A DNA stretch of 64,000 bases, taken from NCBI GenBank assembly GCA_029948255.1, contig JALIZF010001921.1:558001-622000 (forward strand), in the 5' to 3' direction. Positions within the stretch are counted from its first letter, which is position 1, and the number at the start of each line of letters is the position of its first letter. Under the pieces are notes generated by a model. That model was not told the origin of the DNA. It saw only the letters and a list, made by a program, of their open reading frames with translations, and did no database searches. The stretch comes from Telmatactis stephensoni (taxonomy: Eukaryota > Cnidaria > Anthozoa > Actiniaria > Isophelliidae). Positions 45,701 to 55,650 of this stretch are shown piece by piece. The position numbers and the translations under genes are program-made.

Positions 45701-47980
45701 GCTCGCCTGTGTTTTAGTGAGCGTATACCTTCCAAGTTCGAGCCGCTAGTACAACGTCGTAACCTTTCAATTCTTCTGAAATTTTCCTACATGGTTACAA
45801 GATATAAGGCTGTATTTGAAAATGGCAATTGCTTCCTTACGTTGCTATGGTAACTCCGATCACGATCCACATCTAGAAATCACAGAAAACTTTCAACGTT
45901 AACCGTCAACCGTCAAATGAGAGAAATTTTAACCGTTAAGCATCCAAAAAATTAACCAGTCAAATACACTCTGAAACAATTGTTCTAAGTTATTTTTTTC
46001 CAAATGCGCAGTAGTTTTCAAGACGTTATAACAACTTCACTATTCCATGATACCCGTTAAAACTTTATAAGTCATACTGAACTTTATTTTGTCTCGTCGC
46101 AAGCATATTGATAGGGAAGGTTCGATTTTCACCATTTTCGGCTGGGATTAGGGAGTACTTGAATGACCTGCTGGTATTTGGAAAGTGGAATGAAATTTTT
46201 TTTTAGATAACTCTTTTTTTTTAGATAACTCTTATTGTGTAATTTTCTAAATTACACAAAGTATCAAGCTCATGCATGTAAAGAGTTTATGTATTTTTCT
46301 TTGTTGAAACCTGAATTTTAAGCCAAGAAAAAATTACAAAAGAGAAATAGAATCCATTAAAAGCAGAAAAAAAGAAAAAAAAAAAGAAAAATAGTTGGCG
46401 CAGGCAGGACTCGAACCCGTTACCCAAGCACCCGTTACCCAAATTGGTATGCTAATTTTATGCAAAACCTAAAAAATCGGACCATGCATCCAGACGAATC
46501 GCTGAATCATCGCATGTTACGTATAGGATGGAGATTTCGACCCCTTCCGCGCTATCCGGTAGAACGCAGCGAGCTTTGCAGTCAAAGAGGGAGGAAACAG
46601 TCGGATCCTAGGCCATAGATGACTGAACCTTACCACTAGGCTAACTGGTCTACTGAGGGATTTGGAAGACAAAATAACCTAGTGTATCCTGTGAATTGGT
46701 TATCTATTGTTGTGCAAATTACGCGATCCCGTGGCGCAGTTGGAAAACCCTTGAACTGTGAAGCAAATGAGCAGATGTAATAGCCGGGTTCAAAACCCGC
46801 TGGGGCCCCATCTTTTTTTTTTTTTTTTTTTTTTTTTTTCCCTCCTGTCTCAAAAAGGAGAGAAAAATAGAAAAAGATTATAAAAGAATAAAAAATGAAA
46901 AAAAAAAATATTTCAGTAAAAGATAGTAACAAAATATTTTTGAACATCTCGCGCGCAATTTAAATGTAACGAATGTAACATTTTCATCTGCCCTGAAGAT
47001 AGACACTCTGTCCGAAAGCTCGGCGTTATAATTAAAAGTTTACGTGGTAGTGACAACTCTATTCATTCAATACTTCAGTTGTTAAAACTTAGAAATCTTT
47101 AAGATAGAAATAGCTGAAGGTCGGGCTTTGGTAAAACCTGATAATTCACCAGCATTTACCAAAGGTTCGTTTAGAGAAAAATGCAACAGTGCGAGTTAGT
47201 TTCTTAAGTAAAAGTACTAGTAGCCAAAGCTAAGCGGCTATTTTTTTGGGGAGAAGGGAGGGGGGTTCGTTCGAAAGCCTTCGAGCCACCCCAAGCGACG
47301 GGCCTGGAACTAAAGGTGCTGTTACACGCTGAAACTTTTCTCTTAAACTTGCCTCAATCGCCGTTACGAGACAAGTTAAATTAAATTGAATTAAATTAAA
47401 TTAAATTAGCAAGATGTGACTCAATGGACTAGCGGGATAAACAGGGAAAATGGAGAAGAGAGAATGAGAGAAGAGAGAAAAAAGAGAAAAGAGAATGGGA
47501 AAGCGGAAAAGTGGAAACGAAAAGCAGCGAGCGTCACTAATAGGGTGTTCCATTTAGTGGAACCAACCGGCCAGAACGGCCAGTTCTTAAATGATACATG
47601 TAAATTCCTAGCTCTGGCTGGAATCAGTCCTAAGAAATCAGGCCGTTCTGGCCGGTTGGTTCCGCTAAATGGAAAGCACCCTAAGTTGGCTTGTAACAGT
47701 ACTTTTTTGTTTCTTTTTAAGGAGAAAAGTATTCAAAGAACTTGATCCAGAATGTGAACGTCTTCTTATGACAGAAACTTTGAATTATGACACAGTTAAT
47801 GTTTTCTATCGTCGCTCAATAACAATATGGTGGGCTACCTGTGGATGGCTCAAGACTAGGTGGGCTCCCTGTGGTGCACAATGTGAATTTTACTTAGTGG
47901 CTTCCTGTGGTGCAGAATGTGAACATCTTGTGACAGAAACTAAATTATTTGGCATTAGTGTTTTTATCGTCGCTCAATAA
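36773..47980 (+). CDS. MFS transporter B, SLC18B1-like, 16 exons
   Basis: Exons: 36773-37000, 37124-37222, 37306-37379, 38264-38411, 38784-38852, 39650-39737, 40416-40499, 40783-40853, 41158-41256, 41691-41791, 42101-42196, 42705-42779, 44668-44734, 45305-45331, 45629-45663 and 47722-47980. They total 1620 nt (539 aa), with phases identical to gene A. An acidic, Ser/Thr-rich N-terminal tail precedes helix 1 (FALLSFVYFLTWCCVSLWSS). Family segments: VRAVGALGGAACETS, FTGLGFIVGPVLGGGLYQ and GAFIGPAIGGILTGSVGF. The ATG at 36773 follows a conserved 5' flank shared with copy C. The last exon is 29 codons longer than in A, because an internal duplication of about 162 bp added a Cys/Trp-rich tail. Exon 12 is followed by a 150-bp array repeating its 3' end. 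Substrate inferred only by family. Confidence 0.88.
37433..37587. mobile_element. 155-bp MITE, CAGTRGYGGATCCAGG termini, 5-bp target duplication
   Basis: It starts CAGTGGTGGATCCAGG and ends CCTGGATCCGCTACTG. GGGTT is present at 37428-37432 and 37588-37592. In the paralog the site is uninterrupted (GCGGGTTAACATT near 52831). The interior holds inverted GGTTCCACAGAACCCCCC-type sequence. It is related to 1065-1347. Confidence 0.88.
37712..37965. repeat. Two tandem ~120-bp copies of a GTCCGCCTTAGAGGGAGTTT repeat
   Basis: Each copy runs from TATGGGGCATG through GGACCAGCTCTTTATAGTGT to GAGGGAGTTTCATTACAGAC. A third partial unit follows to about 38035. In the paralogous intron 3 of C the same sequence occurs about once (52960-53110). 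Shorter relatives are at 39050-39150 and 54060-54165. Confidence 0.75.
39902..40350. mobile_element. 449-bp near-perfect foldback element with 9-bp target duplication
   Basis: The termini are ACAGGGAGCCCGGCTTTTGA and its complement. The direct repeat GTGTGGTGC is at 39893-39901 and 40351-40359. The arms are about 210 bp each with a small central loop. It is located in intron 6 of transporter B and absent from the same intron of C. A 9-bp duplication points to a Mutator-like origin (inference). Confidence 0.88.
42290..42690. repeat. Dispersed repeat, same modules as 29815-30100
   Basis: Two to three blocks with ACCAATCAGAGCGCG and TAATATACCAATTATTATAT, plus the hairpin GTTGTTCTCACC. It fills intron 11 of transporter B and ends only about 15 bp before the exon 12 acceptor. 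Confidence 0.6.
42751..43490. repeat. 150-bp tandem array copying the end of transporter B exon 12
   Basis: Five copies start at 42751, 42901, 43051, 43201 and 43351, exactly 150 bp apart. Each holds the last 29 bases of exon 12, the splice donor (GGGTAAGTATGG) and intron sequence. Copies 2-4 look identical. The fifth is diverged and has a changed donor (GGTTAAGTG). Only the first copy is joined to the 5' half of exon 12 and its acceptor, so the others are likely silent. Confidence 0.95.
43719..44133. mobile_element. Possible TIR element with CATCTACACGAAC termini
   Basis: The left ACCACATCTACACGAACACG resembles the complement of the right end TTGCTTGTCTAGATGCGGC. Internal CCTTGTCAAGTCAACTTG and AGGAAAACTTG motifs recur in both orientations. 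It lies in intron 12 of transporter B, within the region deleted from C. Confidence 0.5.
45000..45240. repeat. Dispersed repeat, same modules as 29815-30100
   Basis: Contains CTCTAATAGATGCAAAGACG, ATATAAAATTTAGC and CGACCAATCAGAGCGCGCGT. It is shared with the paralogous block 57000-57240 at high identity, as expected for the segmental duplication. Confidence 0.65.
46350..46660 (-). mobile_element. tRNA-derived SINE on the - strand, copy 1
   Basis: On the - strand the head has an A-box-like TTAGCCTAGTGGTAAGG and a B-box-like GGTCGAAATCTCC. It ends in a further tRNA-like GGGTTCGAGTCC followed by an A/T-rich tail. The paralog is at 58440-58725. These are pseudo-tRNA modules, not functional tRNA genes. 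Confidence 0.6.
46728..46835 (+). mobile_element. tRNA-like retroposon head with poly-T, copy 1
   Basis: GTGGCGCAGTTGG (A box) and GGGTTCAAAACCC (B box) are spaced as in a tRNA and followed by a long poly-T run (from 46811). The acceptor stem does not close properly and the B box is damaged relative to the copy at 58787. Read as a tRNA-derived element in intron 15 of transporter B. Confidence 0.6.
47541..47681. mobile_element. Foldback MITE just before the last exon of transporter B
   Basis: The left TAGGGTGTTCCATTTAGTGG and right CTAAATGGAAAGCACCC are complements; both arms also share CCAACCGGCCAGAACGG. TAA precedes and follows it. In C the site is CACTAAGTTGG without insert (about 59423-59433), which supports a 3-bp TAA duplication as in PIF/Harbinger elements. 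The boundary has a one- or two-base ambiguity. Single termini of this family also occur at about 41550 and 56737. Confidence 0.78.
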
Positions 47981-48529
47981 CAATTTCTACTTAATACTCA
48001 AAGACTGGTTGGCCTTCTGTGTTGTATGCACAATGTGCATGAACTTTACTAGGTGAGCTTCGCTGTGGTCTCTCAATTTAAAGAAGAATTTAATTAATGT
48101 TTGAATGTTTAGCTATGTTTTGAATTATTCATTTTTTTTTCCTAGAAAGAACGAATGAATTAAAAGTTTCAATTAACTCAGTTTTGGACGTAGTGAAACT
48201 AGTCTGTATGGTTTGTACGCTTTGAGATCCAGCTAAGAACAAGTAGAGGGAAGAAATAGAAGGTAGTTCCCTTACAAATCGGCATTGTGGACAATTGTTA
48301 GGAGCTTGTGGAAGCCTCTTGACAGGACCGTATTATAAAGCACTGCAATTTCTATGCTGGATTCACGGCGAAAATTATTGTATAATTAATTATCTGAGAC
48401 ATATTTAAACAAGATCAGACGGAACAAAAGTTGTTTAACTAAACAAGGTTAAAAATTGATTGCTCATAACATGCACACCTTGCCACTACAAGAGGTGAAA
48501 ACCTGTTTGATTTCGTAATCTGGCGTGCC
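47981..48529. other. Spacer between the two segmental copies
   Basis: Starts with continuation of the duplicated tail of transporter B (CACAATGTGCATGAACTTTA near 48027). No gene is seen. A plausible poly(A) signal for B (AATAAA at about 48776) lies beyond this stretch, inside the 5' flank of copy C. Confidence 0.45.
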
Positions 48530-49433
48530 AATTGCTGATTGGTTTAAATCTGCGCTCAAAAATGACCTTCATAAAGGAGTTTCCGACGGCGTCTATTGCT
48601 CCCTTTTCCTTCCCCCAACCCCTTCCCCCTTCTCCTCCCCCTCCTCCTCCCCTCCCCGAGATCCCCGAGGATATATTGGTTGGGTATGGGTATACCATTT
48701 TGTATGAAGGGTGTGTATAAAGGGGTATCCTTTTCACTAAAACAAGAACGATCGTTGGGCTATGCCTGCCCAGTAATAAAGGTGCCAGCGTAAGGTGTCG
48801 ACGTCGCGATCGGGCCGAACCTTGACAGTCATTTATGTATTGTTACACATAGGAGAAAAACAGCCAAGCAGCTGTTTTCATAGCTTTTTATAAACTGATA
48901 ATGAAACATAAAAAACAATAACTGCTACACTTTTAATTTAATGCGGGCTTTAGTAAAAACGTTTTACAAAACCTTGTGACGTTACAGTAAAGCTTCCCGG
49001 GGTATTTATTGAGACAAATATTTTTCTGTTGATCAAAATGTTGCCTTCCCAAAGTACAGGGAATTATATCTCAGAGAAGCATGTACCAAATTCTGATATT
49101 TTATATTTTGTTCTTTGTGTCTAAAACGGCTTGTATGCAATATATTGAACTTAAAAATCCTATGGTGTCCCATTACACGTTTTTCCGCCCTGCCGTATTG
49201 TTATATGTGGTGTTAAAAAGCTTTTAATTAGTTAAATTTAGCATTTATTAGCCCTGAACTCCTATAAAGTACTGTAAACTATGTAAAGTATACGTCTTGA
49301 TGGTCACTGTACTCGTGACCGGATTTGTCACGCAATATCACGCGCGTGCAATCCAAAAGGGTTCAATGAGCAGTGCACAAGTCGAAATTTTTCATTTTTG
49401 GAAACCATTTGAAGAGAGTAAATGATCTACAGA

Positions 49434-50521
49434 GAGACGGCATTATTTTCCGGTAATGTAGTCTCAAAATCTATCAGCGCTCGTGATTGGCCCAAACATT
49501 GAGGACTGCATCGAACTGGCTTTCTTCAAAATCACAAAAACCTACTGAAAATCAATATAATCAAGATAATATCCGTGATAAAATGACCGAAAACAATGAC
49601 ATATTTAATTTGATAAAAATAACCTCTAAGTTAAATTACAGCTACACACGACTACTGCGAAAAGTAAACTAAACTGGAATCTGATGGGTCTAAACTAGAT
49701 AAAACAACTACACAATATTCACGAAAAGAAGTAAAAAGAAATCATTCTAAGTGAAAAAATCATGTCTGATAAATATAATCGGTAATTTCGTTTTCGTTTA
49801 GCTTCAATGACTTCAAAGTCACAGCAAAAGCGAATTTTCAGCAAAACAAACAAATTGTCCTTTATGAAGACAAAAACGGTGTTGTTTAAACCTTTTTAAA
49901 TAAGATAAACAGGGAATACACAAGTGTGGACTACCTTTTTAATATCTTTCAATAACTTTTCAGCATCATTAGGTTGAAGCTATACTTTTAATTTAACAAA
50001 CTTTCACTCATGTCGCCGTCAGGCAGCTCGATCGTTTTTCGCCAGTTTCGAAGAAACAGCAAAAAGAAATCTTCCAAAGCATCAAATGACCCGTATTTCT
50101 TTCATTTTGTGAGCTTTTGGACTTGTTTCTATAATTAAATCACCACTTTTAAGTGTGAGAAAGCTTCCCGGGTCTGGCCGCCATTTCCTTTCTAGTTTCT
50201 TCTTGCAAAGAAAGAAAGAAGTTGCCATGGAAACTGTAATTCCTACAACTTTGCAGGTAAAGAGAATCTCGTGTTCAATCAATCAAAAATGATAACTTAT
50301 CTCTTTTTTCTTTGCCACAAATAGTTAGAATTACGATACAAAACTAAACGCGATTTTGAGACGGCATTATTGGTTTATAATGATGGCGTTGGGAGAAAAT
50401 ATATTCAGGCATTGGCTTCGTCGCTGCGCGACTCCGCCAATACCAAATATATTTTCTCCCAACTAGCCGTCATTATAAACCGATACCGATAATGCCGTCT
50501 CAATCGCGTCGGGTTTAGTTT
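49434..50521. mobile_element. Insertion between promoter flank and start codon of transporter C
   Basis: Sequence shared with B stops at about 49433 and resumes just before the ATG at 50551. GAGACGGCATTAT occurs at 49434 and 50359 and inverted at 50489-50501. The right part, 50341-50521, is a clear hairpin (AAACTAAACGCGATTTTGAG and its approximate complement). The inserted DNA encodes nothing recognisable. Confidence 0.7.
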
Positions 50522-51306
50522 ATAGTTTATAGTTTAGTTAATTTATAGTCATGGATCCAAGTGGTTCTAAATCGTCGCTCAACGATATCCAGTTTTATAC
50601 ACCAGAAAAGAACTTTGTACATGAAGAACAAGAAACTTGCGAAACGCAGCGTGCAACAACTACAACACCGAGACAACTATGGACTGCCCGAAAACTTGTA
50701 ATATTCGCTTTATTATCGTTTGTTTACTTCCTAACTTGGTGCTGTGTCAGTCTTTGGTCGTCGTTCTTACCACTTGAGGTATTATGTCTAAAGATTAAAG
50801 TAATAGCTAGTTTTGTATTTGACCTATCCTGGATGCACAATGTACTGTCTATTTTCATTTCCATTTATTAAGTGACGATGCGCTTAAGAACTAGGGAGCC
50901 TAACGGCATAAAAAACCGTTAGGCCCTAATTGCGGTATTGTTTAAAGCACTTATCTCATTGGTTAAAACATGATCTCCCATAGCTTTTCGATTTTGGACA
51001 TTTATTTCGGTTTTATTTATTTATCAGCTGCTTCCCATTTGACAAAAACTTTCGCTAGTCTTATTATCTTCAAAGTTTGGGTATTGTTTTGAAAGCTTAT
51101 GATTGGATTAAATCTTTTAACAAAAAAAAAACTATAGGCTTCAAAAGGGAGTTTTTGTACTTTTTATTTTGAAAACATGTTATCCATAGAATGATATATT
51201 TTCTATCTTGAAACCAAGAAATTCTGCCGTGAGAAAAGCGATATGCCGCAGAACAATAGGAAGCTCCCTAGTTCTTACCCGCATTTTGTAACTGATGTAA
51301 AAGCTG

Positions 51307-51453
51307 TTTTGGTTGGTCAAGAGTAAGTTGCTCAGCTCGGGAAGTGAAAAACGGAAGCATTGTCAATAAAAAATACTATTATAGTTTTTTTTATAGACAA
51401 TGCTTCCGTTTTTCACTTCACGAGCTGAGCAACTTACTCTTGGCCAACCAAAA
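51307..51453. mobile_element. Perfect hairpin element in transporter C intron 1
   Basis: TTTTGGTTGGTCAAGAGTAA and the following 40 bases pair with the complement ending at 51453, with only about 25 bp of loop. A lone half-copy with the same sequence is at about 52450-52490. Confidence 0.8.
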
Positions 51454-51474
51454 TAATTTTTAACTTCAGTTATT

Positions 51475-51730
51475 AGTTAACAAATAGATTCCATTTTTCC
51501 GTGCGTCTGTACTCTAATCGATGCACAGATGACGTCAAAATGTGGTGAGAACAAAAAAGTACGCCACGAGACGAAGTCGAATCTATCTGTTTTATATAAT
51601 ATTTATCGAAACATTCCAACCAATCAGAGCGCGCGTAAGATTCGATGACGCCATCTGTGTGTGTGTACTCCAATCACACATGGTTGTTCGACCAATCAGA
51701 GCGCGCGTAATATGCCAATTATTATATAAA
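51475..51730. repeat. Dispersed repeat, same modules as 29815-30100
   Basis: Contains CTCTAATCGATGCACAGATG, GACGTCAAAATGTGGTGAGA, ATATTTATCGAAACATTC and CGACCAATCAGAGCGCGCGT. Part of the extra DNA in the enlarged intron 1 of C. Confidence 0.65.
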
Positions 51731-51833
51731 CTTTAATCAAAGTTTTGATTTTTGTCTATTTCACTTCGATTTGAGTTGCCATAGCGACAGTAAACAAAGA
51801 TCGCTAAAATTTTTCTATAATATCTCTCAAAAT

Positions 51834-52397
51834 TGAGCAGCTCTAGACAAGGGACTACATGGGTAATAAACTACACACTAAGGCAAAGAAATTAAGGCAC
51901 AATTCAAAAAAATTTATCAAGCCGTTTTTGAATAACTCGGTATTACAAACAATTAAAAATACTGAAATTTATTAATTAGCTTATTAAGTGATAAGCTTAC
52001 CCTAGATTAATCACAATGATTTTCCTGTCAGTAGTTTAACTGATGTCAAGGTTTTGTTTTTTGTCAGTTTCAGTGTAATTGGTGTTGCCGTGGCAACGAT
52101 ATAAAAATAAGACTGAAATCAGTTTTTCTGAAATATCTCTTGATTTCAAAGAATTCCAGGCACCCAAACACTATGTAACAAAGTACATACCAAGTTAAAG
52201 TAGATAACATAGAATTAATGAAATCTCTTTGATTGAAGGGATTTAGAGTAAAGAACCGGAAATTGCCAAATTTGCATTATTTATGTTTTCGCATTGTATT
52301 CGAAAACGGCTTGGTAAATTTTTTTAGATTCAGCCTTAATTTCTTTGCTTTATTATGTAGTTTATTGCCCATATAGTCCCTTGTCTAGAGCTGCTCG
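51834..52397. repeat. Foldback with ~95-bp arms in transporter C intron 1
   Basis: GAGCAGCTCTAGACAAGGGA at 51834 pairs with TCCCTTGTCTAGAGCTGCTC ending at 52397. Pairing continues through the TAATTTCTTTGC region. The loop is about 370 bp and not coding. Confidence 0.7.
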
Positions 52398-53526
52398 AGA
52401 AAACAATGCCCATGAACGTCCTTAAGTCCAATAACTAGTGTAAAAACCGTGTTTTGGTTGGTCAAGAGAAACGTAAGCATGGTCAATAAAAAACTATATC
52501 GAGCCACCTTAAATGGTTTTCCTCATAGGCTTCAAAACGTGGTGTTACTAGTACAGAAGTTGGTTTCATTTATGGTACATACAGTCTAGTTGCTTTTTTG
52601 GCTGCTTTTATTTATGGTCCAGTGCTGGTGAGTACTACAAATGTCCAGTGTGTATTGACTGAATCTATTAAAAGATCTTGATTTGAAAACAATTCTTATA
52701 ATTATAGATTCCCCAAACTGGTCCATATTTTGCCCTGTTTGCTGGTTTGTTTTTAAATGGGGGTGCAAGTTTAATCTGTGGGTAAGCAGTTTCATTGTAT
52801 TTCAAAACTAGGCCTGTAGTTGCTTGAAGGCGGGTTAACATTAACCCAGAGATAAAATTGAAGGCTTTCTTTAGACATACCCTGTGGGTTTGCACTAACC
52901 TGCCTCAAGCAACAAGACCCTGATATATTATGTATATACAGTGAACTCCCTCTAAGATGGACACTTTCTGGACCAGCTTCCAGCTCTTATTCGTGTCCGC
53001 CTTAGAGGGAGTTTCATTACAGACAATATGGGGCATGCAATTAGGCTGGGATCATATAAATGTGTGTGCCTTAAAGAGGTGTCTGCCTTAGAGGGGTGTC
53101 CACATTGAGGGAGTTCACTGTATTCCTTGTTTAGCTTGGGAAGGGGTCAAACAGAGAGGCTTTGCCCAGAGATTGAAGCCTTTAACTCTTTCCCTTTTTT
53201 ATAGCAACTGGTAACCCTTTCATATGGTTAACCTACCATTCATTATTCCTTAGTTAACATTATAAATTCACGTTTGGACCCCATTTTAAATTTTCAGGTT
53301 CATAGACCTAATAAAAGACCGTAAAATGTTTGCAATCTACTGTTTTGTTGTTCGTGCAGTGGGGGCATTAGGTGGAGCAGCATGTGAGACATCTATCATT
53401 GTTGTTGTCACAGATGAATTTAGAGAAAATATTGCTCTTGCTATAGTAAGTGATGATGTAATGATGACAAATGATGCTGATGATGGTAAAGACACATGAT
53501 AGTAGGGAGGGAGGGGGGACAATATT

Positions 53527-53775
53527 AGCGAACTTTAGATGTGACTACGAGTACGAGATTGAGTACGAGTACGAGTTTTAAAATTGGCCTTGCGTGAGTT
53601 GTTGATACTGAACTGTAGTCCTGTACATAGATTGAAACATTAATTGTAAGAAATGGAAAATTGGCTATGATTCAGTATCAACATCCCACACAAGACCAAT
53701 TTAAAAACTCGTACTCAATCTCGTATCCGTTGTCAAATCTGAAGTGAACTTCAGATTTGACAACGGATACGAGAT
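53527..53775. mobile_element. Foldback insertion in transporter C intron 4
   Basis: ACGAGATTGAGTACGAGTAC and GTTGATACTGAA at the left pair with TTCAGTATCAAC and ACTCGTACTCAATCTCGT at the right. A separate small palindrome (CTGAAGTGAACTTCAG) follows. Absent from the matching intron of B, where the flanks read CAATATACAAATTATTG. Confidence 0.7.
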
Positions 53776-54774
53776 ACAAATGACTAAAAATGATGATGAT
53801 AGTGATTATATTGCCAAGATGGTGATAATGGGATTGATGACGATGATGTTGATGATGTTAATGATCTACAAAATCTTCTATCAGTATTAATCTTTTATTA
53901 TTTTTTCTTCAGAGTCTTTTACGAGTCTTTACAGGTTTAGGGCTCATAGTTGGACCAGTAATAGGTGGTGGACTATACCAAGTGAGTTTTTTCAAGAAAA
54001 AAATAATAATAATATCAATAAATTAATAAGGGACAGAATTATGGGAGAGATACAGGGAGGTGCAGACAATATGGGGACAATTTATAAAGTTGGGACCAGG
54101 CAAAGGATCCACTTTAGAGAGGTGTCCTGCCTTACAGGGATGCTCACATTGGGGGAGTTAACTGTATACGTATACTCTTGACAGTTTCTGATCTCTATAA
54201 TGATGCATACCCTCTTTAAGGATATCATGGATTCCCCTTTATAGAAGCCTAGCTTAACCAATGTTTTGATCTTTTGTTACGGCACAGGACAGGACACAAG
54301 CTATCAGATGATAGTTGAGAACAGTATAGTGTTTATTAAGTGAGTCATTTACAGGTGCTGGTGCCAATACAGGGGGCATATTTTCATACAGGAAAAATTG
54401 TTGTGCATGCACACTCTGTATAGTTGTTTTGAGTGTGTTTGGGGGGAGCAGTATAAATAGTGCTTTCTAAAAAAGGGAGGGCCAGCACTGGGCATTATGT
54501 TTTCCATTTAGACTAGTGCCCCACCCACTTTGTGAGACTCAGACAAAATGCTTTTTTTTTAGGTTGGAGGATTTAGGCTTCCTATGTTTGTCACTGGTGG
54601 GTCATTGCTTGTAGCATTACCATTAGTGTGGCTGCTTCTCCCTAGAAGAGGTGAGTGAAGGGGGGGGGGGGGAGGGGGAGAGTGTGGGTGTTGATGCTGG
54701 GGAAGGAGGAATTGCGCAACATTAGCTACAAGTTCAACAGACAGATAAATTCCGTTACGAGCTACTGACGTTAA

Positions 54775-55650
54775 GATACAGTTGAGTGAATCTTGTACAA
54801 GCCAAAGCCTCGTTCTCGCTACAGTAGCTGTTTATATATTCTGTTATCATGTAATAATTACATATTGTTTAATTAGCGACTGAAGCTGCTTTATTGGCAA
54901 TCGTCATTGTCGGTATCAATACACGATAGTATGCACTTGTTATGAGAGAAAATAACTAATAGTTTGACATATCGAATAATTAATGACTTTACTAAAACGT
55001 TAACTTCAAATTTAGGACTCTAATGGATTGGTAAACCTTTGTATTTGCTAAGAACTTGAGTTCGTTAAAACATGTTATACTGAGTCGTAGTGATAGACAT
55101 TTTACCACAAAATGCATTAGGCTTTTAGCTATAGCTTAAGTATCTCGTATAAGATTTCTCTGCTTACGAAGCCTAGGTAAGCCACGCCTATTTGTGTACT
55201 AAAGGTGCGGTAGCTCCTATGTTCACGTTAGTACCTAGTTCTACTTAGTTTGACTTCCTTTCTTGAATACTTTAACATAGCTGGATAGCCCTTCACTTTT
55301 GTCATCAGTTTATTTAGTTTTCCTTTCTTTCTTAGTTTTTACCTTCTAGGAAATTACTGATTTATCTGTTAAATGATGACGAAGCTTCTACGATGTCCAA
55401 GCGCCACTTACATAGTCAGCCAATCATAGTAACACACCTAGTCTCACGTGGTTATAATAGACGTTGTCAATTATTAATGTTTAGAAACTAGTAGAAATAG
55501 AAGTGTAAAACTCTTCCTGCTCAGAGTGAAAGCAGGAGTCAGAAGATAATAGAACTATTCGAACGGTACCAGCTCTAATAGAGCAGTCTATCCCGTTAAC
55601 ACACTGAAACCGAGGCTTTGGCTAGTACAAGACTCAATTGGGAAACGGCT
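54775..55650. mobile_element. ~870-bp TIR element in transporter C intron 6
   Basis: The termini CAGTTGAGTGAATCTTGTAC (left, 54779) and GTACAAGACTCAATTG (right, to 55640) are inverted, followed inward by GCCAAAGCCTCG and its complement. In B the flanks join directly (ACGTTAATTAGG). The interior is AT-rich with no long open frame, so it is non-autonomous. The exact duplication at the target is unclear (A or TA). Confidence 0.8.

Larger units (their letters stand above)
34706..47766. repeat. Segmental duplication, copy 1 (contains transporter B)
   Basis: From CTGCTGATTGGTTT at 34706 to ATGACAGAAACT at about 47766 this segment aligns in order with 48530-59532: the same C/T-rich block, the 5' flank, exons, introns and SINE pair. 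Copy-specific insertions and one large deletion account for the length difference (about 13.1 kb against 11.0 kb). Confidence 0.85.

Noticed and set aside
46728..46812. Functional tRNA gene
   Set aside because: A and B boxes are present, but the acceptor and T arms do not pair well and a poly-T retroposon tail follows. Treated as a tRNA-derived element.
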